Source: Actinomycetes bacterium (GTDB lineage Bacteria > Actinomycetota > Actinomycetes > Mycobacteriales > Pseudonocardiaceae). Taken from it: 50,532 bases of DNA. Within the stretch, counting starts at the first letter, position 1; every line of letters begins with the position of its first letter. Location: assembly GCA_021793175.1 (NCBI GenBank), contig JAJYTH010000012.1, forward strand, positions 1 to 50,532, read 5' to 3'. Position numbers and translations under genes: made by a program. Below the pieces are notes generated by a model. That model was not told the origin of the DNA, ran no database searches, and saw only the letters and a program-made list of their open reading frames with translations. Of the stretch, positions 16,858 through 25,121 are shown piece by piece.

Positions 16858-18518
16858 TCGGCCTCGCCTTTCGCCAACCGCTTGCGCAACTGGACATGGG
16901 TGCCCCCGTCGCTGTGGGACACGGTGAGCTCGTCACAGAGCTGACGCATGAGCTGCGTCCCCCTTCCACGATGGGTACCTCTGGGTGAGCGCCACATGCC
17001 TGTGTCACTGACGGTGATCTCCACCTCGTCGCCATGGGCTTCGAGACGTAGACAGACCTTACCGCCCTGGGGGCCGTACGCGTGCTCGATCGAATTGGCC
17101 ACGGCTTCGCCCACGGCGACGAGCAGGTCCGCCGTGTCGTCGGCGGAGGCCCCCATGTTCGGCAACCAGCGCCTCAACTGCGAACGCACTTCGGCCAACG
17201 ACTCGGGCACCGCATCGACATCGAACCGCAACGCGGAGGGCGCTTCGGGATGCTGTCGGCGAACCGCCAGGACGGCGATGTCGTCCCCGGGTGGGTCGAC
17301 CCCCACCAGTCTGCTCATCACGTCCGCGCACAACAGTTCCGCCGGACCCGCGTGGACGGCCTCGCGCAGCTGACGCAGGCCTTCGTCCAGCGGTTGGTGC
17401 CGCCGCTCCACGAGCCCGTCGGTGTAGAAGAGCAAGGCGGCCCCGTAGGGCACGTCCACCGCGGTGCTGTGCCGCCTCTGCGTCGCCGAGCTGACTCCGA
17501 TGGGGGCGTCCACGGGGGCCTCGGTGACCAGGCGACTCTCGTCCTCCGCGGCGGCGAACACCGGGCTGAGGTGACCCGCGAGCGACAGATGCACCCGTTC
17601 CAGCGACGGCTCCCACACGCCGCAGGCGATCGTCGCCATGACATCGGAGTCGAAATGACGGACGTATCGATCGATCTTCGTCAGAAGCTCACCGGGGTCC
17701 TCGCAGTCCAGGCAGTACGACCGGACGGTCGTGCGGAGCCGGCCCATCACCATGGCGGCCGACAGTCCGCGTCCCACGACGTCACCGATCACCATGCATA
17801 CCCGCCCCGACGGCAGGGGGAACACGTCGTACCAGTCGCCGCTGATGTCGAGTCGCTCGCCGGGAACGTACCGGGAGGCCAGGTCGAGACCGGGGATGGC
17901 CGGCAACTGTGAAGGCAGCAGAGACCGTTGCAGCGCTGTCGCGGCGTTGCGCTCGTCGGCTGTCAGTTGGCCTCGGAGACTGACCGCCATGCGGTCGGCG
18001 ACCAGCCGCAACCAGTGAACCTCTTCGTCGTCGAAGGCTCGCTTACTCAGCGTGCCGACGTGCAGAATGCCCAGCAGCTCACCCTCGGTGAGCAGGGGAA
18101 CACCGACGAGTCCTCGCAGGCCCTTGCGCCACAGCAGCGGGTTCACGACGGTCTCGGCATTGACGTCGTCGATGACGTGCGGCTTCAGTTCGGTGGCGAT
18201 GCGGCCGGCGAAGCCCTCACCCACGCGTACTCGCACACCCTGGCGCACCTCCTCTTCCAAGCCGGAGGAGGCGGTGGCGACAAGCTGCTGTCCGGTGTTG
18301 TCGAGTAGCAGGACCGTCGCTGTGTCGGCGCCGAGAACGTTGCGGACCCTGCCCAACAGCTCCTGGAGCACGTCTTCTGTTCCAAGATGCGCCAGTTGGG
18401 TGTCGGTGATGGCCTCGATTCGACGCAGACGGTCCTCGGTGCTGTTGTTGTCGACCGCCCGTGGCATAGCCGCGAGCATAGTCCTCGCGTAATGGTCCGT
18501 CAGGTTGTATTGCGACAT
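16854..18518 (-). CDS. GAF - PP2C phosphatase - HATPase anti-sigma kinase protein
   Basis: A 554-residue three-domain regulator. Residues about 40-175 are a GAF sensor. Residues about 195-400 are a SpoIIE-type PP2C phosphatase (ISGDWYDV, IGDVVGRGLSAAM, DDIAVLAV). Residues about 420-550 are a HATPase_c serine-kinase/anti-sigma domain: N box VGEAVANSIEHAY, G1 box SDTGMW, G2 box GRGTQLM. Phosphatase and kinase on one chain, with a coupled STAS gene, make a compact partner switch; no sigma factor is nearby. I chose the ATG at 18518, which clears the upstream LigD-polymerase stop by 38 bases. The frame extends to 18686, but that part overlaps the upstream gene. No strong ribosome site is seen. Confidence 0.9.
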   Translation of the reverse strand: MSQYNLTDHYARTMLAAMPRAVDNNSTEDRLRRIEAITDTQLAHLGTEDVLQELLGRVRNVLGADTATVLLLDNTGQQLVATASSGLEEEVRQGVRVRVGEGFAGRIATELKPHVIDDVNAETVVNPLLWRKGLRGLVGVPLLTEGELLGILHVGTLSKRAFDDEEVHWLRLVADRMAVSLRGQLTADERNAATALQRSLLPSQLPAIPGLDLASRYVPGERLDISGDWYDVFPLPSGRVCMVIGDVVGRGLSAAMVMGRLRTTVRSYCLDCEDPGELLTKIDRYVRHFDSDVMATIACGVWEPSLERVHLSLAGHLSPVFAAAEDESRLVTEAPVDAPIGVSSATQRRHSTAVDVPYGAALLFYTDGLVERRHQPLDEGLRQLREAVHAGPAELLCADVMSRLVGVDPPGDDIAVLAVRRQHPEAPSALRFDVDAVPESLAEVRSQLRRWLPNMGASADDTADLLVAVGEAVANSIEHAYGPQGGKVCLRLEAHGDEVEITVSDTGMWRSPRGTHRGRGTQLMRQLCDELTVSHSDGGTHVQLRKRLAKGEAE

Positions 18519-18556
18519 GTGATTCGGTATCGATTCCGTAATCGTTCGGAATATGG

Positions 18557-19468
18557 TTAAAGGGGCGGCCGGTCTTGCGTCAGCAGAGGCTCGAACAGAT
18601 CGCCGTGTTCGTCGACGCGGTCCAGCACTGTGCCGGCCACGAACCTGAGTTCGGACGGGTCCACACAGTCTTCGACCTCCTGCCACGTCACCGGCGTGGA
18701 TACCGTGGGTGACGACCTCGCGCGCAACGAATAAGGTGCGACAGTGGTTTTCTTCGGGTTGTTCTGACTCCAGTCGATGAGCACCTTGCCGCCGCGCAGT
18801 TTCTTCGTCATGCGGGATACGACGCGCCGGGGATGTTCCCGCTCCAGTTTTTCGGCCAGCCGTTTGGCGTAATTGATCGGACGTTCACCGGAGCGTGCTC
18901 GGATGGGCGTGTAGAGCTGCAGTCCCTTCGAGCCGCTGGTTTTAGGATACGCCGTCAATCCGTCGTTCGCGAGCTCAGTGCGTAGCCACAGCGCTACTTC
19001 GCAGCAGTCGACGATCGTGGCGGGGGCTCCGGGATCGAGGTCGAACACGAGTAGGTCCGGGTTGCGTTTCCCGCCGCGGGGCCCGACTGTCCACTGCGGA
19101 ACATGCAGTTCGATGCTCGCCAGGTTCGCGGCCCATACCAGGGTCGACAGGTCCTGCACGAGCGCGAAGTCGGCGCTCGCTCTTCCCCGGGTGCTCTCCG
19201 GCGTTTCGATGGACACGGTACGTACCCAGTCCGGCGCATGGTTGGAGACGTTCTTCTCGAAGAAGGATTTGCCGTCGACTCCGTCGGGGTAGCGTTTGAG
19301 CGTGAGCGGCCGATCTTGTATGTGGGGCAATAGAACGGGAGCCGCTCGCACGTAGTAGTCGATGACTTCGCCTTTGGTGAAGCCGGACTCCGGGTAAAGC
19401 GCTTTGCCTAAATTAGACAAACGGAGTCGGTGGCCCCCGACATCGATGAGCTGTCCTGTGGTCGTCAC
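18557..19468 (-). CDS. ligD: LigD polymerase (primase-like) domain as a separate protein
   Basis: A 303-residue archaeo-eukaryotic primase-type polymerase, the PolDom of bacterial non-homologous end joining, which fills gaps at double-strand break ends with ribonucleotides. Visible family features: LTLKRYPDGVDGKSFFEKN, LVFDLDPG with the catalytic DxD aspartates, TSGSKGLQLYTPI with the SxGxxG/H-like nucleotide loop, and RMTKKLRGGKVLIDWSQN. The GTG at 19468 overlaps the ligase stop (GTGA), so translation is coupled. The frame continues upstream to 19546, but that part overlaps the ligase gene. Confidence 0.92.
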   Translation of the reverse strand: MTTTGQLIDVGGHRLRLSNLGKALYPESGFTKGEVIDYYVRAAPVLLPHIQDRPLTLKRYPDGVDGKSFFEKNVSNHAPDWVRTVSIETPESTRGRASADFALVQDLSTLVWAANLASIELHVPQWTVGPRGGKRNPDLLVFDLDPGAPATIVDCCEVALWLRTELANDGLTAYPKTSGSKGLQLYTPIRARSGERPINYAKRLAEKLEREHPRRVVSRMTKKLRGGKVLIDWSQNNPKKTTVAPYSLRARSSPTVSTPVTWQEVEDCVDPSELRFVAGTVLDRVDEHGDLFEPLLTQDRPPL

Positions 19469-20895
19469 CGAGTCAACTCCCCCGGCACGCGATCCGGTCT
19501 CAGTCCCCTCCAAGTGGGGGCCCGCAGCCGGCCGTCGTCGGTCCATGCCTTGAACGCCACCTCGCCCACGAGTCGCGGACTGACCCAGTGCGCGCCGACC
19601 GCCCGGTCCTTCGGCAGGGCTTCGGCGAACGGCGAGGTACGGCGTTCCATCCGTCGCAACTTGGGAGCGAGTGTGTGCAGGGCGTTCTCGTCGAACCCGG
19701 TGCCGACCTGGCCGACGTACTGAAGCGGGCCCTCGGTGGGGACGCCCAACAGGAGTGAACCGAAGGTGTCGGAGCGGCGCCCACGGCCCTGACGCCAGCC
19801 GCCGATCACCACCTCCGTCGTCAGCAACTCGGTGATCTTGAGCCAGTCGGCGCTACGTTCTCCGGGAAGGTAGACGGAGTCGAGTCGCTTGGCGACCACA
19901 CCCTCCAGTCCCTGCTCGGCGGCGGCCTCGGCGACCACCCGACCGTCGCCGGGGAACCCGGGTGGTGTGCGCCAGTGTTCGCCCTCGATGTCGAGCCTTT
20001 CCAGCAACTGCCTCCGTTGCCGGTAGGGCAGGTCCACGCAGGGATGACCGTCGAGATGCAGCAGGTCGAACACGAGGTACGTGACCGGTGTCCGCTGGGA
20101 CAGCCTGCGGGCCTTCTGCGCGCTCGCGTTCATGCGGCTCTGCAGGGCGGCGAAGCTCGGTTTGCCGCCCCGTAACGCCACGATCTCGCCGTCGAGCCAC
20201 GCCTGCATACTGCCGAGCTGCTCGCCGAGGGCGCGCAACTCCGGGTATATGCCGGTGATGTCGTCACCCCGGCGGGAGAACAGCGTGATCCTGCCGCCTT
20301 CGGCGCGAACAAGGGCACGCACGCCATCCCATTTGAACTCGTAGGACCAGTCGGCGTCCTCGGCGGGGTCGGGCAGGGTTCCCGTCACGGCGAGCATGGG
20401 CGCGAGCACGGAAGGCAGAGGAGTCCACTCGGGATCTTCGGGGGGATCGGAACGGACGACGCTCCAATCACTGCCACGGGTGCGGAAGAAAACGTACTTG
20501 CCGTGCATCCGCTCGCCGTGCAGAACGACCGAGACCTTGTCGTCGCCCCACTTGAGGGTTTCGTATGTGCCCCTGTCCCAGATCGACATGTGGCCGCCGC
20601 CGTACTCGCCCTTCGGGATCTCGCCGGAGAACGTCGAGTACTCCAGCGGGTGGTCCTCGGTGTGCACGGCGAGCCGAACCGTGCCCGGTTCGGTGGGCAA
20701 TCCCTTCGGTATCGCGAACGAGACCAGAATGCCGTCGTGTTCGAGACGTACGTCCCAGTGCAGGCTGCGGGCATGATGCTCGTGCACGACGAACGTGTTG
20801 CCATCACCTTCGGTGACGGGTGTGTCCTCGGGCAGCGGTTCGGGAGTGTGGCCTTCCCTCCGCTTGTCCCGGTACCGGTCGAGTCGCGAGACCAT
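19465..20895 (-). CDS. ligD: LigD 3'-phosphoesterase plus ATP-dependent DNA ligase
   Basis: Two LigD domains in about 476 residues. The N-terminal phosphoesterase (FVVHEHHARSLHWDVRLEHD, with the metal-binding His/His/Asp set, and SGEIPKGEYGGG) trims 3' ends. The C-terminal ligase has nucleotidyl-lysine motif I in YEFKWDGVRALV, then motifs DGEI, YLVFDLL, EGVVAKRLDS and DWLKI. With the coupled polymerase gene it makes a split LigD; M. tuberculosis LigD is one chain. No ku gene is in the window. The ATG at 20895 gives the common MxSRLxxYRxKR start; an in-frame GTG at 20964 would add 23 residues. Neither has a clear ribosome site. Confidence 0.92.
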   Translation of the reverse strand: MVSRLDRYRDKRREGHTPEPLPEDTPVTEGDGNTFVVHEHHARSLHWDVRLEHDGILVSFAIPKGLPTEPGTVRLAVHTEDHPLEYSTFSGEIPKGEYGGGHMSIWDRGTYETLKWGDDKVSVVLHGERMHGKYVFFRTRGSDWSVVRSDPPEDPEWTPLPSVLAPMLAVTGTLPDPAEDADWSYEFKWDGVRALVRAEGGRITLFSRRGDDITGIYPELRALGEQLGSMQAWLDGEIVALRGGKPSFAALQSRMNASAQKARRLSQRTPVTYLVFDLLHLDGHPCVDLPYRQRRQLLERLDIEGEHWRTPPGFPGDGRVVAEAAAEQGLEGVVAKRLDSVYLPGERSADWLKITELLTTEVVIGGWRQGRGRRSDTFGSLLLGVPTEGPLQYVGQVGTGFDENALHTLAPKLRRMERRTSPFAEALPKDRAVGAHWVSPRLVGEVAFKAWTDDGRLRAPTWRGLRPDRVPGELTR

Positions 20896-21195
20896 ACTTG
20901 TCGGATACCCCGGCAGAGTGAAACGAACGCGTTGCGCGAACATTCGGGATGTGTCCTTGGTCACTACGCTGAGTGTCCGTAGGCGGTGCGCGTGGCCTCG
21001 TCGGTGGTGAAGTCGGTAGCGAACCGCTTGGGGGAAGCCCCGAGCGCTTTACTGAAACGGTGGCTCGCAGGGGCAGGAGTCGTCGATCGTTCGTCGTGCG
21101 GGCCACGAGGGGGCGTTGATCAACTAAAGAGCGGTGTCGGGGAGACTGTTCGCACCGATGTTCGAAGATCGACAGCTGGAAGGTTCCCGACACCC

Positions 21196-21960
21196 ATGAT
21201 GGGTCGCACCCACGCGCTGACCGGTTGGTGTGCAGGGCTGGCCGTGGCGCCCGCGGTTGGCATCACCACGCTTTCCCAAGCCCTCGTGTTCGCGGCGACG
21301 ACCGCGGGCTACGCCCTGTTGCCCGACCTTGACCATCCCGGCGCGCGGGCGTCCAAATTATTGGGGCCGGTGACCGGAGGACTGTCGTGGCTGTTACGAA
21401 ATGCTTCGGCCGCGCTGTACTCCGTGACGAAAGGGCCGAGGGACGAACGGAAGAAAGGCAGCCACCGACACCTCTCGCACACACTGTTGTTCGCCTTGTT
21501 GCTCGGAGGTGCGACGGCGGCAGCCACTGCGTTCGGCGGGCCGTGGGTCGTGGTCGGCGTGGTCGTGTTCGGGCTGTTGCTGGCCGAGGACGCCCTCGGT
21601 GACTGGCTACTGCCGGTGGCCTGTGGGGCGGTCGTGTGGTGGGTGGTCGAGAACAGCCCCGACGTGCTCGCACAGCTCGACTCGGTGGCGGGGTGGCTCG
21701 GGATCGCGGTCGCGCTCGGTTGTTTCACGCACTGCCTCGGCGATGCGCTCACTGAATCAGGGTGTCCTTTTCTGTTCCCCGTTCCCATTGCGGGCGAGAC
21801 GTGGTATGAATTGCGGCCGCCGAAATGGCTTCGGTTCCGTACCGGCGACAAGGTGGAAACCGGTTTTCTCTTCCCGGTGTTCACGGTTTTAGCAGTGTTG
21901 CTGATTCCGGGAGTATGGCCCGCGCTGCTCGGATTCTTCGACGACGTGCTCAATCAGTAG
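21196..21960 (+). CDS. YdjM/DUF457-type membrane-bound metal-dependent hydrolase
   Basis: A 254-residue membrane protein of the LexA-induced YdjM type. MMGRTHALTGWCAG carries the first conserved His, LLPDLDHPGARAS the D-x-DH metal motif, and GSHRHLSHTLLF the R-x-LSHT motif; a further FTHCLGDALTESG holds the last His/Asp. Several hydrophobic segments follow, with GETWYELRPPKWLRFRTGDKVE near the C-terminus. The enzymatic reaction is unknown for the family. The ATG at 21196 (a second ATG directly follows) has GGAAGG upstream. The frame is open to 20986 but lacks homology there. Confidence 0.85.
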   Translation: MMGRTHALTGWCAGLAVAPAVGITTLSQALVFAATTAGYALLPDLDHPGARASKLLGPVTGGLSWLLRNASAALYSVTKGPRDERKKGSHRHLSHTLLFALLLGGATAAATAFGGPWVVVGVVVFGLLLAEDALGDWLLPVACGAVVWWVVENSPDVLAQLDSVAGWLGIAVALGCFTHCLGDALTESGCPFLFPVPIAGETWYELRPPKWLRFRTGDKVETGFLFPVFTVLAVLLIPGVWPALLGFFDDVLNQ

Positions 21961-21981
21961 AAGACCGCAGAAGGCTATAGA

Positions 21982-22013
21982 AAGACGCCCCGGGGCGTGC
22001 CCCGAGGCGTCTT
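21982..22013. terminator. Bidirectional hairpin terminator
   Basis: Arms of 14 bases, AAGACGCCCCGGGG and CCCCGAGGCGTCTT, pair with one mismatch around the loop CGTG. Terminal AAGA/TCTT gives A/T ends on both strands. It lies between convergent genes (stops at 21960 and 22037) and serves both. Confidence 0.88.
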
Positions 22014-22036
22014 GTCACAGGAGGGAGCGCTCAGCG

Positions 22037-22441
22037 TCAGCCCTTCTCGGCGTAGCCGGCCTCCGACTCGACCTCCCAGACACCGGCCCCGAACACGCCG
22101 GCAGCGGCGCCCTCGGTCTCGAACCCGGCCCAGCCGAGCTCCTTCTCGTAGCCGTTGTCCTTGCCGTTGTGGCTCTTGTCCCCGCGGGAGTCGCCGTTTT
22201 TGTGGCCCTTGTCGCTGTCCTTCTTGTCCTTGTCGCCTTCGTTCTCGTACTCGACGCTTCCCGCCTCGGACGACACGTCGCCGGCAGCGGCGCCGAACGG
22301 ACCCGCGAAGGCGTAGCTGGCCTCGTAGCTGGCCCAGTTCGCGTCGACTTCCTTCTCACCAGCCGTTGCGACACCAGCGAAACCGAACGCCAGGGGGAAG
22401 GCCAGGGCGGCCGCCACCATACCGCGACGAACACTGCGCAT
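22037..22441 (-). CDS. Small secreted protein with two Trp/Gly/Ala repeats and a charged linker
   Basis: A 134-residue protein. A clear Sec signal peptide (MRSVRRG, hydrophobic core, ATA|GE cleavage after about residue 27) predicts export. The mature protein has two related repeats, about residues 36-65 and 104-132. Both follow the pattern W-A-x-aromatic-E, then A-G-x-F-G-A, then V-x-S-E-A-G. A Lys/Asp/Gly/Asn-rich linker (about 69-100) joins them. I recognise no named family. The start at 22441 has GAAAGGAAC upstream; the frame is open to 22498 but without a signal-like N-terminus. Function is unknown. Confidence 0.75.
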   Translation of the reverse strand: MRSVRRGMVAAALAFPLAFGFAGVATAGEKEVDANWASYEASYAFAGPFGAAAGDVSSEAGSVEYENEGDKDKKDSDKGHKNGDSRGDKSHNGKDNGYEKELGWAGFETEGAAAGVFGAGVWEVESEAGYAEKG

Positions 22442-22771
22442 GAGTTGTTCCTTTCTCGCTGTTACACAGGGTGTGTAGCCGAGGCGAAAGCGCCTCACAG
22501 AATTGCTACCCCCGTTGGGCTGGCCCTATGCGGGATACGAGGTGGTCGCTGCTAACTTCACCGAGGCGAGGTAACGCGAAAGCTTTCGGGACGGTATGAC
22601 CTCGGAAACCAAAAATGTGAGGTCACCCTGTTGGTAAGAAGTCGCTCTGCCGGGGAATTGACGTCACCGACATATTCTGCGCAACCATGGGGCCACCGGG
22701 TCCGCGGATCGGGTGGGCCGTGACTATCGGCCGGGTAGTGGTGTTCGTCGTTTCCCTGGGCCGAGGAGCGC
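22442..22771. other. Intergenic stretch with two inverted repeats, no gene seen
   Basis: These 330 bases lie upstream of the secreted-protein gene and downstream of the MarR gene. CGAAAGCTTTCG (22577-22588) is a perfect palindrome, and TGACCTC (22597-22603) pairs with GAGGTCA (22619-22625) across 15 bases. They could be operators for the secreted protein gene or a weak terminator for the MarR gene. No supportable open frame was found. Confidence 0.4.
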
Positions 22772-23230
22772 TCAAGCCTCTGCGCTGTTGGTGTCACGCA
22801 GTATTCGCATGGCTTGGGCCAAGGACTTCGACGCGTCGGGGCCGAGGGGGGCCAGAACGGTATGGCGGAGGATGTCGGCACAGGCGCTGCGAGCCTGCTG
22901 GGCGATGTCGATACCGTGCTCGGTCAGGCATGCGTAGATCACGCGTCTGTCCTGGTCGCTGGGTATCCGGCGGATGAGGCCGGCCTCGCATAGGCGGTCG
23001 GCGACTTTGGTGAAGCCGCCGCTGGAGAGGGCGGCCTCATGGGCGAGGCGCGTCATGGGCATGCGGTAGTCGGGTGATCGCACGAGCCGCAACAGCACGT
23101 CGAAGGACGCGGGAGCGAGCCCGAACCGCTTCTCGATCTCGGTCATGAGCCGGTCCTGAGTGGTGAGGTAGCCCTCGATCACAAGGCCCCACCACGTCAC
23201 GACCTCGTCGTCGTCGGGTTCCGTAGGCAC
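22772..23230 (-). CDS. MarR-family regulator, MhqR-like
   Basis: A 152-residue winged-helix regulator. Residues about 20-150 give the MarR fold: TWWGLVIEGYLTTQDRL, FDVLLRLVRSPDYRMPM, recognition helix region ALSSGGFTKVADRL, and wing IPSDQDRRVIYACLT. The GTG at 23230 gives the usual MarR length; the frame is open to 23326, but that part crosses the promoter and the downstream gene's leader. It is divergent from a ring-cleavage dioxygenase and an esterase, the same trio as Bacillus MhqR/MhqO/MhqD, so it probably represses them and is released by quinones or electrophiles. No cysteine suited to redox sensing stands out in the DNA-binding part. Confidence 0.88.
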   Translation of the reverse strand: MPTEPDDDEVVTWWGLVIEGYLTTQDRLMTEIEKRFGLAPASFDVLLRLVRSPDYRMPMTRLAHEAALSSGGFTKVADRLCEAGLIRRIPSDQDRRVIYACLTEHGIDIAQQARSACADILRHTVLAPLGPDASKSLAQAMRILRDTNSAEA

Positions 23231-23262
23231 GGATTCAGTATACGCATAATCTTCCCCGAAGA

Positions 23263-23278
23263 TATCTTGCTCGCAAGA
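23263..23278. promoter_or_regulatory. Candidate MarR/MhqR operator
   Basis: TATCTTGC-TC-GCAAGA holds a perfect inverted repeat TCTTGC/GCAAGA with a two-base centre (23265-23278). It lies between the divergent MarR and dioxygenase starts. The TATCT...AGA layout resembles the operator I recall for Bacillus MhqR (TATCTCGA half-sites). Confidence 0.6.
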
Positions 23279-23324
23279 GTTTATCTCAGTAGCGTTGGAG
23301 GTACCCGACGCACGAGGAGGAGCC

Positions 23325-24290
23325 ATGCCGTTTCAAACCAGCGGGTTGCACCATGTCACCGCGATCGGTGGGGAACCGCAGCGCAACGTTGACTTCTACC
23401 TGCGCACGCTCGGGCTGCGGCTAGTGAAAACCACCGTGAACTTCGACGACCCGGGCACCTACCACCTGTACTACGGCGATGAGTCCGGCAAGCCCGGGAC
23501 ATTGCTGACCTTCTTCCCCTGGCGTGGCGCTCCCCGTGGCCGTATCGGAACAGGTCAGGCCACGACGACGTCGTTCTCGGTGCCGGCGCACTCCATCGGC
23601 TGGTGGAAACAGCACCTCGAAGCCGCGGGCGTGACGACGAGTGAGGTCGTGAATCGCGACGACGAGGAAGCGCTGCTGTTCCGTGATCCCGACGGGCTCC
23701 AGCTGGCTCTCGTGGCGCACCCGCAGGGGGACCCACGTAACCCGTGGGACACCCCGATGGTTCCGGCCGAACACGCTATTCGGGGGCTGCACTCGGTGAC
23801 GATGTCGGTGGACAGGGAGGACGCCACCGCCGGCATGCTCATCGAGGGCCTAGGGCTCTCCCTCGCCTCCGAGGACCGCAATCGCTTCCGCTTCGTCGCG
23901 GGTGACGGCGGCCCCGGAGCCACCGTGGATGTACTGGTGACACCGGATGCGCCGAAAGGCCTGGTCGCCGCGGGCACCGTGCATCACGTCGCGTGGCGGG
24001 CACCGGACGAGGAGGCCCAGTCCGCGTGGCGCGAAGAATTGATCGACCGGGGCGTGGGGGTCACTTCGATCAGGGATCGTCAGTATTTCCGGTCGATCTA
24101 CTTCCGTGAACCCGGCGGCATTCTGTTGGAGATCGCCACCGACCAGCCCGGTTTCGACATCGACGAGCCACTGTTGGAACTGGGCAAGTCGTTGAAGCTG
24201 CCACCCTGGTTGGAACCCGACCGTGAGCAGATCGAGGCGTCGCTGACGAAACTCGACCTGCCGGAAGAGAATAATCCGGTGCGCGCATGA
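23325..24290 (+). CDS. VOC-family ring-cleaving dioxygenase (MhqO/MhqE-like)
   Basis: A 321-residue vicinal-oxygen-chelate protein with two tandem VOC modules (about 1-140 and 150-300). LHHVTAIGG and LHSVTMSVD give the N-terminal metal His of each module, VHHVAWRAPD a further His, and REPGGILLEIATD the Glu metal ligand at the C-terminal end. Homologs in Bacillus (MhqA, MhqE, MhqO) open hydroquinone or catechol-type rings and protect against quinones. The ATG at 23325 has GAGGAGGAG upstream. Its stop overlaps the esterase start (ATGA), so the two are coupled. Confidence 0.9.
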   Translation: MPFQTSGLHHVTAIGGEPQRNVDFYLRTLGLRLVKTTVNFDDPGTYHLYYGDESGKPGTLLTFFPWRGAPRGRIGTGQATTTSFSVPAHSIGWWKQHLEAAGVTTSEVVNRDDEEALLFRDPDGLQLALVAHPQGDPRNPWDTPMVPAEHAIRGLHSVTMSVDREDATAGMLIEGLGLSLASEDRNRFRFVAGDGGPGATVDVLVTPDAPKGLVAAGTVHHVAWRAPDEEAQSAWREELIDRGVGVTSIRDRQYFRSIYFREPGGILLEIATDQPGFDIDEPLLELGKSLKLPPWLEPDREQIEASLTKLDLPEENNPVRA

Positions 24291-24946
24291 GTGAGCTGGC
24301 GTTGGAACACGAGTTCGTCGAGGGCAGCGACGCTGCCCCCGCGTTGTTGCTGTTGCACGGGACGGGAGGCAGTCCCACCGACATCCTCTCGCTCGGCAAG
24401 GAGCTCTGCCCCGCCTCGCCGATGCTGGCTCCGGCGGGGCAGGTGTCCGAACAGGGTGCCGCCCGGTGGTTCCGTCGCCATGCGGAGGGGGTGTTCGACA
24501 CCGAGGACGTCGTTTTCCGGGCCGGGCAGTTGGCTGATTTCATCGTCGAGGCCAGAGAGCGCTACGGGCTGCAGGGCAGGAGATTGGTCGCCGTCGGCTT
24601 CTCCAACGGCGCGAACATCGCGGCGGCGGTGGTGCTGCTGCGGCCTGACGTGTTGACGGAAGCGGTGTTGTTCGCGTCGATGCTGCCGGTGCCCGACCCT
24701 CCCCGCCACGACCTGTCGGCCACACAGGTGCTCATGGCCAACGGTCGGCACGACCCGATGGCTCCGTTGGTCCCCGCTCAGGAGCTGGCCGCCGTGTTGC
24801 GGGAGCGGGGTGCCGAGGTCACCGAGCATTGGCACAGTGGCGGGCACCAGATCACCGTGGACGGTCTCGCCGCGGCCAAGAAATGGTTGGCGGTCGACGG
24901 GCAGAACGACCGTATGCGCCGAACGGGTGATCAGTACATCGGGTGA
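24287..24946 (+). CDS. Alpha/beta hydrolase, carboxylesterase (MhqD-like)
   Basis: A 219-residue phospholipase/carboxylesterase-type alpha/beta hydrolase. The oxyanion region is LLLHGTGGSPTD; the nucleophile Ser sits in GFSNGAN; the acid Asp in NGRHDPMAPL; the His in SGGHQITV. MhqD is the Bacillus counterpart in the quinone-resistance operon, and the four-base overlap with the dioxygenase supports a joint role. A likely job is hydrolysis of a ring-cleavage product ester or lactone, but that is inference. Confidence 0.88.
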   Translation: MSELALEHEFVEGSDAAPALLLLHGTGGSPTDILSLGKELCPASPMLAPAGQVSEQGAARWFRRHAEGVFDTEDVVFRAGQLADFIVEARERYGLQGRRLVAVGFSNGANIAAAVVLLRPDVLTEAVLFASMLPVPDPPRHDLSATQVLMANGRHDPMAPLVPAQELAAVLRERGAEVTEHWHSGGHQITVDGLAAAKKWLAVDGQNDRMRRTGDQYIG

Positions 24947-25010
24947 CCCTTTATCTCGAAGCCGTGGTTATAGTCGTGTTCGCTTCCGAAAACGTGAGGG
25001 AAGATGCACG

Positions 25011-25121
25011 ATGAAGTTCGGTGACATGGTGAACTGCCCGCGTTGTCTCGGCTCCGGGCTCGCCCCGAACCGGAAGGACCCCTGTGGCAACTGCGGAGGG
25101 CTCGGACAAGTCCCGAAGTGA
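25011..25121 (+). CDS. Tiny zinc-ribbon protein (36 aa)
   Basis: A 36-residue peptide starting MKFGDMVNCPRC. Two knuckles, CPRCLGSG and CGNCGGLG, match the DnaJ-type CxxCxGxG repeat and should bind one zinc. The ATG at 25011 has GAGGGAAGA nearby upstream. The last 38 bases overlap the start of the next gene in another frame. No function is known. Confidence 0.65.
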   Translation: MKFGDMVNCPRCLGSGLAPNRKDPCGNCGGLGQVPK

